From Chloroflexota bacterium (GTDB lineage: Bacteria > Chloroflexota > Dehalococcoidia > Lucifugimonadales > Lucifugimonadaceae), in assembly GCA_002708145.1 (NCBI GenBank), contig PAOV01000025.1, positions 14,988 to 27,607 of the forward strand: DNA of 12,620 nucleotides, read 5' to 3'. This document shows, in pieces, positions 1 to 6,373 of this stretch; the first letter of the stretch is position 1; each line of letters begins with the position of its first letter. Under the pieces are notes generated by a model. It did not search any database. It was not told where the DNA came from and worked only from the letters and a program-made list of their open reading frames with translations. The position numbers were made by a program, and so were the translations under genes.

Positions 1-284
1 CCAATTTGAAAATTTGATATTGGAAGAAAATTCCAAATTATCCACAAAAATAAGCTTAATAAAAAACCTAAACCTATGGATAAAATAATTGAATTTAGAA
101 GTATATACAATAGGTTCATTTTGGAGACAATTAATATTTTTGGCTTTCCAATTGAAGCACAATCTTCACATTTTATTCCAACGGGCGTTTGCTTCATACA
201 TTTAGTACAGATGTATAAATCACACCTGGAGCATTTTAGATTTGTTGATATAGCATTATGTTTATTGCAATATGTCGTATTCAT
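1..284 (-). CDS. B-box-type zinc-finger membrane protein (3' end cut off)
   Basis: Reading the minus strand from an ATG at 282-284, an open frame of 94 codons runs off the left edge without a stop. The first 42 residues form a compact Cys/His cluster: C6-x2-H9, C18-x2-C21, C26-x2-C29 and C39-x2-C42, followed by a basic linker and a strongly hydrophobic stretch from about residue 57 to 86, very probably a membrane helix. This is the pattern of the small B-box-like zinc finger, with its 'TPVG.KC..C' end, found at the N-terminus of some bacterial membrane proteins (from memory often Chloroflexota and Actinomycetota, sometimes ahead of rhomboid or Yip1-like domains). What follows the helix is outside the window. 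The start lies 3 nt past the plsY-like stop, with no clear Shine-Dalgarno, which suggests translational coupling at the end of the rny operon. The function is unknown. The plus-strand reading of the same bases is a shadow. Confidence 0.8.
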   Translation of the reverse strand, partial: MNTTYCNKHNAISTNLKCSRCDLYICTKCMKQTPVGIKCEDCASIGKPKILIVSKMNLLYILLNSIILSIGLGFLLSLFLWIIWNFLPISNFQI

Positions 285-287
285 TTA

Positions 288-959
288 TTATTCAATATCT
301 CGATTTATCCATTTTTTTCTATCATAAATATCTCTATCAAAAAATAATCTCAGCAAAAGCAAATTTAAACTGAGTTTAGTTTTATTTTTTTCGTTATTTG
401 ATACTAGCCTCTTAAGAATTATTACAAAAGAAAGCATCATTGTAAAAATAGTTACCTCAACCGAAAGATTAAGAAAAATTGTATATATGGGGATACATAA
501 AATTGATATTATCCACCAAAGTGCTGCATCTTTGATAGGGGAGAATAAATATCCAATAGAAATTATACCTGTAAAAAGTACAAATAGATTATAATCTATT
601 GCTAGAATTATCCCCACAAGTGTAGCAATTCCTCTACCACCTTTAAAATTTAAAAAAATTGACCAATTATGACCAATCAGACTTAGCATTCCACATAAAA
701 TTTTAATATTTAGATCTAAAGATAATATCGAATCAGAACATATAAATATCGGTAAAAAGCCTTTGATTATTAGGTCGAAAAATATAACAGGTAGGCTCAT
801 AAATATACTAGTATTTTGTGTTAGATTTGATACTCCAACATTTCTAGATCCTTTATTTGTTAGATCAATTTTATTAATTTTTTTACCAAAAAAATATGCT
901 GAAGGAAAAGATCCAATAAGGAATGAAAATATTATTATTATTATTGATGTAATATCCAT
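288..959 (-). CDS. plsY: PlsY-like glycerol-3-phosphate acyltransferase, divergent
   Basis: PlsY is an inner-membrane enzyme that transfers an acyl group from acyl-phosphate to glycerol 3-phosphate, the first step of phospholipid synthesis. The 223-residue protein is hydrophobic, with about five to seven membrane segments. Family marks seen: GSFPSAYFFGK at 16-26, GSRNVGVSN at 37-45, D62-x3-KG, and GHNWSIFLNFKGGRGIAT at 96-113. The length is slightly above the usual ~200 because of a charged C-terminal tail. Several positions differ from the family as I remember it: GSGN is GSRN, the arginine expected after the ATN-like motif is Q48, and the third motif, usually H-x2-N-I-x-R-L-x2-G-x-E, reads as FVIILKRLVSNNE without the His, Asn and Gly. 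It could be a working but divergent PlsY or a paralogue with a changed role. It starts 6 nt after the PHP gene, without an obvious ribosome site. Confidence 0.85.
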   Translation of the reverse strand: MDITSIIIIIFSFLIGSFPSAYFFGKKINKIDLTNKGSRNVGVSNLTQNTSIFMSLPVIFFDLIIKGFLPIFICSDSILSLDLNIKILCGMLSLIGHNWSIFLNFKGGRGIATLVGIILAIDYNLFVLFTGIISIGYLFSPIKDAALWWIISILCIPIYTIFLNLSVEVTIFTMMLSFVIILKRLVSNNEKNKTKLSLNLLLLRLFFDRDIYDRKKWINRDIE

Positions 960-965
960 TTTGTT

Positions 966-1883
966 TTAAATTTTTTGACCAATATTTTTTTTATGTATAC
1001 TTTTAGCTCTATCTTTAAGCATTTCGAAAGTCTCATAAGGAGGCCCATTCATACCTGGGATCATTTCATTATCATTCATATTAGCATGATAGTCTGTTCC
1101 TCCAGTAGGTATTAGATTATATTTTTTACATAATTCTATGAAAGAATTTTGCGTTTTAGGTTGGTATTTTTCAGCATAAACTTCAATGCCTGACAATCCT
1201 GAATTAACGAATCCCTTAAGTTCTGAATTAAAGTCTATTATACTTTTTGGATGAGCAATAGATGATATACCACCCGCGCTTTGAATTAAATCTATTGCTT
1301 CATAAGTATCCATACTAAACTTCTTCATATTTATAATTTTCTCGTCATTTAGATACTTTTCAAATGCTTCATTCATAGATGAAACATATTTTTTTTCTAT
1401 CATGGACTTAGCTATATGAGGTCTGCCTACAATACCACTGGTTTTAGTGAATATTTTTTCCCATGACAAAAATATTTTTTTCTTCTCCAAGAAACTAATA
1501 ATTTTTTTTGAGAATTCTATTCTTCCTTCTTTAATCTCTTTTATTTTATTTTTTAGTTTTTTTGATTTGATATCAATAAAGTACCCAAGAAGGTGTATTT
1601 CTTTATCATTATATTTTGTACTTAATTCAATACCATTAATTAATGTTAAATTTTTTCGTGCATTTACTTCTTTTTCTGCCTCAATTAAACCATTTATATT
1701 ATCGTGATCAGTTATTGAGATTACTTTCAAATCAGTTTTGTCTACTAATTTTATTAATTGGGATGGTGTAAGGTTACCATCAGATTTTGTTGTGTGTAGA
1801 TGTAAGTCTAATAATATAGGCCAAGAGTAATTATTAACTGTTTTATGATAACTATATCTGCTTTCATAATTTATATTTTTCAT
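966..1883 (-). CDS. PHP-domain phosphoesterase, TrpH/YciV (RNase AM) type
   Basis: The 305-residue protein carries a complete PHP metal site: DLHLH (H28, H30), SDG (D35), ITDHD (D59, H60), GIE (E86) with H97, RPH (H156), AHP (H211) and GTDYH (D264, H266). The segment between H156 and H211, with an AFEKYL helix, is typical of the TrpH/YciV branch. Characterised members remove phosphate from nucleoside 3',5'-bisphosphates such as pAp and short oligonucleotides, and E. coli RNase AM trims RNA 5' to 3'. The family is usually about 280-295 residues; the extra ~20 residues before the first motif look unstructured. No signal peptide or membrane helix is seen, so it should be cytoplasmic. It lies 14 nt after ymdB and 6 nt before the plsY-like gene, downstream of RNase Y, which fits a part in finishing RNA decay. 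The exact substrate cannot be read from the sequence; a DNA-polymerase-type PHP is excluded by the lack of other polymerase domains. Confidence 0.87.
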   Translation of the reverse strand: MKNINYESRYSYHKTVNNYSWPILLDLHLHTTKSDGNLTPSQLIKLVDKTDLKVISITDHDNINGLIEAEKEVNARKNLTLINGIELSTKYNDKEIHLLGYFIDIKSKKLKNKIKEIKEGRIEFSKKIISFLEKKKIFLSWEKIFTKTSGIVGRPHIAKSMIEKKYVSSMNEAFEKYLNDEKIINMKKFSMDTYEAIDLIQSAGGISSIAHPKSIIDFNSELKGFVNSGLSGIEVYAEKYQPKTQNSFIELCKKYNLIPTGGTDYHANMNDNEMIPGMNGPPYETFEMLKDRAKSIHKKNIGQKI

Positions 1884-1897
1884 TGACTTTTTTGAGA

Positions 1898-2677
1898 TTA
1901 AATTTCTATTTTTCTGTCTATTCTCTCAATGCTAGTCGCTTTATTATTATTATCATCCGTTGTAATTAGAACAGAATTAAAATTCATTATTCCTTTAGTT
2001 TCAGGTTGCATTTTATGTTTCCGACTAGTAATAAAACGATTTAATGATCCTTCAATCTCAGCTCCTAGTATAGAATTTTCAGCACCTACCATACCTAAAT
2101 CTGATACAAATGCAGTCCCATTAGGTAGTATTTTACAATCTGCTGTTGGTACATGAGTATGAGTGCCTACTACAGCAGTAACTCTTCCATCAAGATACCA
2201 GCCCAATGCAGCTTTTTCTGATGTAGCTTCAGCGTGGAAATCTACGATAATAGGTTTTTTATCAAGGAAAATATTACCTAAGGTTTGGTCAGCAAGCGAG
2301 AATGGAGAATCAAATTCCCCTACCCATACTCTCCCAATTAGATTTATTACTCCAACAGGACTTGATTCATATATATAGCCTCTTCCAGGAGTATTATTTG
2401 GATAATTAATAGGTCTTATCACTGGAATTTTTGGATTTTCAAGATGCTCAATAAATTCTCTTTTATCCCAAACGTGATTTCCTGAAGTTATCACATCAAC
2501 ACCCGACTCTAGCATTTCCATAACTGTTTCTAAAGTGAGGCCAAAACCTGAAGCCATATTTTCACCTTGCAATGTAACAAAGTCTATTTGAAATTCATCA
2601 ATTATTTCAGGTAACAAACTTTTCACAGCTTTTCTTCCACCTTTACCAACTACATCTCCAATCATTAGTATTTTCAT
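1898..2677 (-). CDS. ymdB: YmdB-family metallophosphoesterase (2',3'-cyclic nucleotide phosphodiesterase)
   Basis: The 259 residues match the YmdB family over full length (usual size about 260-265). All expected di-metal ligands are present: D8 in IGDVVGKGGR, E39 and N40 in LQGEN, N67 and H68 in TSGNHVWD, H148 in DFHAEATSEK, and H173 and H175 in GTHTH. The family is a cytoplasmic calcineurin-like phosphodiesterase; Bacillus subtilis YmdB hydrolyses 2',3'-cyclic nucleotides and affects RNA levels and biofilm or motility choice. The ATG lies 2 nt after the rny stop, so the two are almost certainly co-translated, and rny-ymdB pairing is common in Gram-positive and related bacteria. Nothing looks truncated or degenerate. 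The family is certain; the in vivo substrate in this organism is inferred. Confidence 0.95.
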   Translation of the reverse strand: MKILMIGDVVGKGGRKAVKSLLPEIIDEFQIDFVTLQGENMASGFGLTLETVMEMLESGVDVITSGNHVWDKREFIEHLENPKIPVIRPINYPNNTPGRGYIYESSPVGVINLIGRVWVGEFDSPFSLADQTLGNIFLDKKPIIVDFHAEATSEKAALGWYLDGRVTAVVGTHTHVPTADCKILPNGTAFVSDLGMVGAENSILGAEIEGSLNRFITSRKHKMQPETKGIMNFNSVLITTDDNNNKATSIERIDRKIEI

Positions 2678-2679
2678 TG

Positions 2680-4209
2680 TTATTTTGCCATTTCTTCTAT
2701 TCTTGATTCTCTAATAACTATAATTTTGATTTGCCCGGGATATTGGAGCTCTTCCTCAATTTTCTTAGTTATATTTCTTGCAAGCTTAGATGCTTCAATA
2801 TCATTAACTTCTTCAGGATTTACTAAAATTCTAACTTCTCTTCCTGCTTGAATAGCATAAACATTAATTACACCATCAAATCTCAAAGCTATTTTTTCTA
2901 ATGCATCCAATCTTTCTATATAGTTTTCTATACTATCACTTCTAGCTCCAGGCCTTGCAGCACTGATAGCATCAGCTGCAGCAACAAGGAACGACTCAAT
3001 AGTAGTCATCTCAGTATCATGATGTTCTTTAATTGCTGTGACTACCTTATCATTTTGACCAAGTTTTTTTGCTAAATCTCCTCCAATTATTGCGTGAGGC
3101 CCATCTATTTCATGAGTAAGAGATTTTCCAATATCATGTAAGAATCCAGCAGTTTTTGCTATTTCCACATTTGCACCTATTTGACTTGCAAGCATTCCAG
3201 CAATGGATCCTACTTCTTTAGAATGATTAAGGACATTTTCTCCGTAGCTATATCTGTAATCAAGCATACCTAAGTGATATATTAATTCTGGATGTAATCC
3301 CTTCACATTTACGTCAAACGTGGCTTTTTGCCCTATTTTTTTTATATTGCTATCTAGATCTCTCTTTACTCGTCTCATGGTTTCTTCAACTCTAGATGGA
3401 TTAATTCTTCCATCTCGGATTAATTCTTCAATTGTTAATTTTGCTATTTCTCGTCTAATGGGGTCAAAGCAAGATATTGTTATTGTCTCAGGAACCTCGT
3501 CAATAATAACATCAACTCCAGTTGCAGATTCTATTGATCTAATATTTCTTCCTTCTCTACCAATTAATCTACCTTTCATATCTTCATTTGGTAAAGTTAT
3601 TCGACTAATAGATACTTCTGATACAACTTCACTAGCGTATCTTTGCATGGTTTCTGAAAGTATCATTTTAGCTTTCTGTTCATAATCATCCTGTGCTAGT
3701 AAATCTGAATCTCGATATTTTTTTGATATCTCAAACTCGATTTCTTTCTCAGCTGTTTGAAATAATTTTTCTTTGGCATTTGCTAGAGATAAACCGCTAA
3801 CTTTTTCAAGTTCTATATTTATTTTATTCTTATTTTCTTCTAAAGAATCCATTTCAGATTTTAGTTTGTTTTTTTTATGTGATAAATTTTTTTCTTCTTC
3901 GATCAGTGTTCTCTGTTTGAGTTCTATCGATTCTTCTTTTGCATGAATTTTATTACTGAGAGCTTGGATTTCTGATCGCTGTTCATTGATTTTTTTTTCA
4001 GTTTCTGATCTTACCTTTAGTGATTCTTCTTTAGCTTCTAAAAGTATTTCTTTACTTCTAGAATTTGCTCTTGCCAGCTGCTGCTCTGTTGCTTCTTTGG
4101 TTGCTTTTATTGACCTAGATGAATAAATATTATGAAATTTAAAACCTAAAGTAAATCCAACAATAATGGCTGTCAACGCTACGATTATAGCGATTAAGGA
4201 AATATCCAT
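2680..4209 (-). CDS. rny: Ribonuclease Y (membrane-anchored endoribonuclease)
   Basis: RNase Y starts mRNA decay by internal cleavage and sits on the inner face of the membrane. Using the start chosen here the protein is 509 residues, close to the ~520 of B. subtilis. In order: an N-terminal membrane helix (about 2-24), a long charged coiled coil (about 30-190), a KH RNA-binding domain with GRLIGREG at 213-220, and an HD phosphohydrolase domain with NHS (H329), LHDIG (H358, D359), EHHD (396-398) and AADAISAARPGAR (about 410-422). The C-terminal part, ending IIVIRESR, is also typical. An ATG at 4219-4221 would add four residues, but GGAGGG at 4214-4219 lies 4 nt before the ATG at 4207-4209, so the inner start is preferred. 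It heads the tight rny-ymdB-PHP-plsY-B-box run; a 67-nt gap separates it from rplY, where I see neither a clear promoter nor a hairpin terminator. Confidence 0.96.
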   Translation of the reverse strand: MDISLIAIIVALTAIIVGFTLGFKFHNIYSSRSIKATKEATEQQLARANSRSKEILLEAKEESLKVRSETEKKINEQRSEIQALSNKIHAKEESIELKQRTLIEEEKNLSHKKNKLKSEMDSLEENKNKINIELEKVSGLSLANAKEKLFQTAEKEIEFEISKKYRDSDLLAQDDYEQKAKMILSETMQRYASEVVSEVSISRITLPNEDMKGRLIGREGRNIRSIESATGVDVIIDEVPETITISCFDPIRREIAKLTIEELIRDGRINPSRVEETMRRVKRDLDSNIKKIGQKATFDVNVKGLHPELIYHLGMLDYRYSYGENVLNHSKEVGSIAGMLASQIGANVEIAKTAGFLHDIGKSLTHEIDGPHAIIGGDLAKKLGQNDKVVTAIKEHHDTEMTTIESFLVAAADAISAARPGARSDSIENYIERLDALEKIALRFDGVINVYAIQAGREVRILVNPEEVNDIEASKLARNITKKIEEELQYPGQIKIIVIRESRIEEMAK

Positions 4210-4213
4210 ATCA

Positions 4214-4219
4214 CCCTCC
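4214..4219 (-). promoter_or_regulatory. Shine-Dalgarno site of rny
   Basis: The minus strand reads GGAGGG, then TGAT, then ATG. This strong site overlaps the upstream in-frame ATG at 4219-4221 and so argues that translation starts at 4209, not 4221. It is one of the few strong ribosome sites in the window. Confidence 0.75.
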
Positions 4220-4276
4220 ATGGGTAATTAGTAAATACAATTATTGGCTAAAATTCTAAATTTAGTAAACTGTTAG

Positions 4277-4960
4277 CTAAGAATCTTCCGAGGTGCTTGG
4301 GGTTTGTTCACCTTCAGCAGTATTTTCTTCTGCTGATTCTTCTCCACCTTCGAGAGAGTCCTCATCTGAAACAACAGTCTCATCTTCAACTATTACTCTT
4401 GGAGGTTGAATCCAAGCGATTCTATCATCACTTCCACTTGACAATGAAACACCTTCACCTAATATAATATCGCTGGCTAAAATTGCTGCTTCTAAATCAA
4501 CCAAAACAGAACAATCTGCTTCCAGTTCATTGGGCATATCAAAGGGCTTAGCTTTGACAGTTATCTCAAAAGTTCCTTGAGTTACTACTCCAGCTCCACC
4601 AGCAGTTCCTGGTGCTTTGTCTTGATTTATTAAAACAACTGGTACTGGTGATTCAACTTCTTCATTTATATCAACTCTCAAAAAATCAACATGCTGAATA
4701 TCACCTGATACAGCGTGTCTGTCAATTTCTCTGACAATTGTTATTGTTTCTTCACCATCTTTGTTTTTAATATTTACAGGTGTTGTTCTTCCTGCACTCT
4801 TAAGTACAGAAATGAGATCTTTTTCATTAGCTTGTAGAGAAAGGGAATCAGACTTTAACCCGTATACATGTACAGGAGTGATTCCGTTCCGCCTTAGTGA
4901 ACGATTTTTTTTTCCAAAAGTGTTTCTATTTTCTACGTTTAGGACGATATTCTTGGCCAA
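4277..4960 (-). CDS. rplY: Large-subunit ribosomal protein bL25, CTC/TL5 long form
   Basis: bL25 binds 5S rRNA at the central protuberance of the 50S subunit. The chosen product is 227 residues: the 5S-binding domain (about 1-95, with GDIQHVDFLRVD at 87-98), the extra beta-rich TL5/CTC domain (about 99-188), and a tail from about 191 to 227 that is almost wholly Asp, Glu, Ser, Thr and Gly. The two-domain form is normal outside Enterobacteria; the acidic tail is common and poorly conserved. The frame is open from a TTG at 4972, but a second TTG at 4960 has GGAG 6 nt upstream and gives the usual N-terminus MAK, so I start there. It is the first gene of the minus-strand block and faces the rrf2 gene across a 129-nt region with probable divergent promoters. 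Whether it shares a transcript with rny is open. Confidence 0.93.
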   Translation of the reverse strand: MAKNIVLNVENRNTFGKKNRSLRRNGITPVHVYGLKSDSLSLQANEKDLISVLKSAGRTTPVNIKNKDGEETITIVREIDRHAVSGDIQHVDFLRVDINEEVESPVPVVLINQDKAPGTAGGAGVVTQGTFEITVKAKPFDMPNELEADCSVLVDLEAAILASDIILGEGVSLSSGSDDRIAWIQPPRVIVEDETVVSDEDSLEGGEESAEENTAEGEQTPSTSEDS

Positions 4961-4966
4961 TCTATT

Positions 4967-4970
4967 CTCC
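4967..4970 (-). promoter_or_regulatory. Shine-Dalgarno site of rplY (decides a TTG start)
   Basis: The minus strand reads GGAG, a 6-nt spacer AATAGA, then TTG at 4960-4958. The other possible TTG, at 4972, would lie on top of this site and has no purine-rich sequence before it. The result is the family-typical N-terminus MAKNIVL. Confidence 0.65.
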
Positions 4971-5025
4971 AATTAGAATTATAAATAGCATAAACTAATT
5001 TTATCATACTTTATTTATGTGTATA

Positions 5026-5053
5026 TTTATAGTAGATTGAGAAAATAATACAA
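5026..5053 (-). promoter_or_regulatory. Possible rplY promoter
   Basis: On the minus strand TTGTAT (5048-5053) is followed after 16 nt by TATAAA (5026-5031), a fair sigma-70-type match that would give an mRNA leader of roughly 60 nt with the GGAG site. A TATAAT also occurs nearer the gene (4978-4983) without a good -35 partner, so in this AT-rich stretch the assignment is tentative. The -35 element falls in the left arm of the inverted repeat described separately. Confidence 0.35.
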
Positions 5054-5079
5054 TTTCAAATAAAACAATATGATTGTAT
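5048..5079. repeat. Imperfect inverted repeat in the rplY-rrf2 divergent region
   Basis: ATACAAT at 5048-5054 is mirrored by ATTGTAT at 5073-5079, an exact 7-base inverted pair with an 18-nt spacer; extending outward to 5045 and 5082 gives 9 of 10 pairs. The right arm overlaps the TATAAT of the rrf2 promoter and the left arm the possible -35 of rplY. The placement fits an operator for a dimeric regulator, most simply autoregulation by the Rrf2 protein, but the arm spacing is wider than in known IscR or CymR sites and the region is very AT-rich, so chance is possible. Confidence 0.4.
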
Positions 5080-5082
5080 AAT
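5054..5082 (+). promoter_or_regulatory. Promoter of rrf2, probably giving a leaderless mRNA
   Basis: A perfect TATAAT lies at 5077-5082. Seventeen nt upstream is only a weak -35 (TTTCAA, 5054-5059, 3 of 6). The normal distance from the -10 box to the transcription start, about 6-8 nt, lands on the A of the ATG at 5090. No Shine-Dalgarno precedes this ATG. The mRNA would therefore begin at or next to the start codon. Confidence 0.6.
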
Positions 5083-5089
5083 AGATATT

Positions 5090-5521
5090 ATGATTATTCC
5101 TATAAAAATTGATTATGGCGTTAGAACACTAATTCACTTAGCTTTATCAGATAATGATGATTTTATCTCTACACAAGATATTTCATCATCTCAACATGTA
5201 CCTGCTCCATTTCTTCTTAGAATTTGTGCAGACCTTCATAAAGCAGGCATCATCGAATCAAAAAGAGGTCCTAGTGGAGGGCATAAGTTAATCAAAGATC
5301 CCGAATTTATTTCCGTTAAAGACGTAATTAATGCTGTTGAGTACTCATTAGCACCATTTGATTGTGTTGATTTGCCCGAAAGTTGTATCTTGTCTCACGA
5401 TTGTTCTCAGAAAGATTTATGGAGTGAAGTTGAAAATCTTTTGTTAAAGCATTTAAGTTCTGTATCAATTGCTGACTTATCAAAAAAGAAAAATAAAAAA
5501 ACAGTAAAACTTAGTTTCTAA
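5090..5521 (+). CDS. Rrf2-family transcription regulator with Fe-S-type cysteines
   Basis: The 143-residue protein has the usual Rrf2 size and layout: an N-terminal winged helix (DYGVRTLIHLA at 8-18, recognition-helix region about 35-55, wing with RGPSGGHKL at 59-67), a linker helix with ISVKDVINAVE (74-84), and a cysteine loop C92-x6-C99-x5-C105. In IscR the three Fe-S ligands are C92, C98 and C104, so spacing and place nearly coincide and cluster binding is likely. The family senses Fe-S status, nitric oxide or cysteine supply; its position ahead of an E1-like enzyme and a CysM-type synthase suggests control of cysteine or Fe-S sulfur supply. The C-terminus is lysine-rich. It begins the plus-strand operon, 16 nt before the moeB-like gene, and may repress itself through the inverted repeat overlapping its promoter. 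Which ligand it senses cannot be decided from sequence alone. Confidence 0.9.
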   Translation: MIIPIKIDYGVRTLIHLALSDNDDFISTQDISSSQHVPAPFLLRICADLHKAGIIESKRGPSGGHKLIKDPEFISVKDVINAVEYSLAPFDCVDLPESCILSHDCSQKDLWSEVENLLLKHLSSVSIADLSKKKNKKTVKLSF

Positions 5522-5537
5522 TTTTTTGGGAAATATA

Positions 5538-6359
5538 ATGGATAATCTTGAAAACTTGCCACCTTTAACACCGTCTCAGGTAAAGAGATATAGTAGACAT
5601 TTAATTATGAATGGTGTTGGGAGTACAGGTCAGCGCAAGCTCCTAAATTCTAAAGTCCTAATTATAGGGGCAGGTGGACTAGGCTCTCCTGTGGCACTCT
5701 ATCTTGCATTAGCAGGAGTAGGTACGATTGGTATAGTAGACTTTGATGTGGTAGATGTAACTAACCTTCAAAGACAAATTTTGCATACTGATAGTGATGT
5801 AGGCCGTCCAAAAGTCATTTCAGCTGAAGAAACATTAAAATCCCATAATCCAGATATAAATGTAATATTGCATGAAGAACCAATTACTTCTGAAAATGCT
5901 ATGAAAATAATCCCCAATTATGATGTTATTATCAATGGTGCAGATAATTTTGCTACAAGATATTTAGTAAACGATGCAAGTTTTTTTGCAAAAAAACCAC
6001 TTGTAGATGGTGCTATCCTTGTTTTTGATGGTCAAGCAACTACATATTTACCAGGAAAAAGCTGCTATAGATGTATGTTCCCTGATCCGCCACCACCCGG
6101 TCAAGTTCCTAACTGTGCTGAGGCTGGTGTAATAGGTGCTTTACCTGGTTTGGTAGGTTCTATACAGGCAATTGAAGCTGTGAAAATTATAATGGGTGTA
6201 GGTAGTGTTTTATCAAGCAGAATGATTTTGATTGATGCTTTGAATATGGAATTTAGAGAAATAAATATTAAGAGAGACGAAAACTGTAAATTATGTGGAG
6301 ATAATCCTGAGGTTAAGGAATTAATTGATTATGAGATTTTTTGTGGTCTTGTAAATTAA
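5538..6359 (+). CDS. moeB: E1-like sulfur-carrier adenylyltransferase (MoeB/ThiF/HesA family)
   Basis: Such enzymes use ATP to adenylate the C-terminal glycine of a ubiquitin-like sulfur carrier (MoaD, ThiS or CysO) so that it can become a thiocarboxylate. The 273-residue protein shows YSRHLIMNGVG near residue 18, the ATP loop GAGGLGSP at 44-51, D68 and D70, TNLQRQ with R79, a zinc site of C176-x2-C179 and C250-x2-C253, and C193 in the crossover loop. No rhodanese domain follows, so it is the short MoeB/ThiF form and not MoeZ-like (about 390 residues). The ending DYEIFCG recalls E1 proteins found beside cysM. The frame is open from a TTG at 5526, but the ATG at 5538 gives a normal N-terminus. 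The cysM-type gene follows 14 nt later, so a CysO-like partner is the best guess; molybdopterin or thiamine synthesis remain alternatives, with no other genes of those pathways here. Confidence 0.88.
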   Translation: MDNLENLPPLTPSQVKRYSRHLIMNGVGSTGQRKLLNSKVLIIGAGGLGSPVALYLALAGVGTIGIVDFDVVDVTNLQRQILHTDSDVGRPKVISAEETLKSHNPDINVILHEEPITSENAMKIIPNYDVIINGADNFATRYLVNDASFFAKKPLVDGAILVFDGQATTYLPGKSCYRCMFPDPPPPGQVPNCAEAGVIGALPGLVGSIQAIEAVKIIMGVGSVLSSRMILIDALNMEFREINIKRDENCKLCGDNPEVKELIDYEIFCGLVN

Positions 6360-6373
6360 AGATAATTAAAATA

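Noticed and set aside
76..327. Plus-strand open frame of 83 codons
   Set aside because: The minus strand over the same bases encodes the zinc-finger membrane protein and the end of the plsY-like gene; the plus-strand product has no recognisable features.
4210..4276. Terminator or promoter between rplY and rny
   Set aside because: Only a short AT palindrome (CTAAATTTAG) is present, with no GC stem, T-run or paired -35/-10 boxes; I cannot support either.
6341..6373. Upstream TTG start for cysM overlapping moeB
   Set aside because: It would add 11 residues not found in the family; the ATG at 6374 gives a standard N-terminus.
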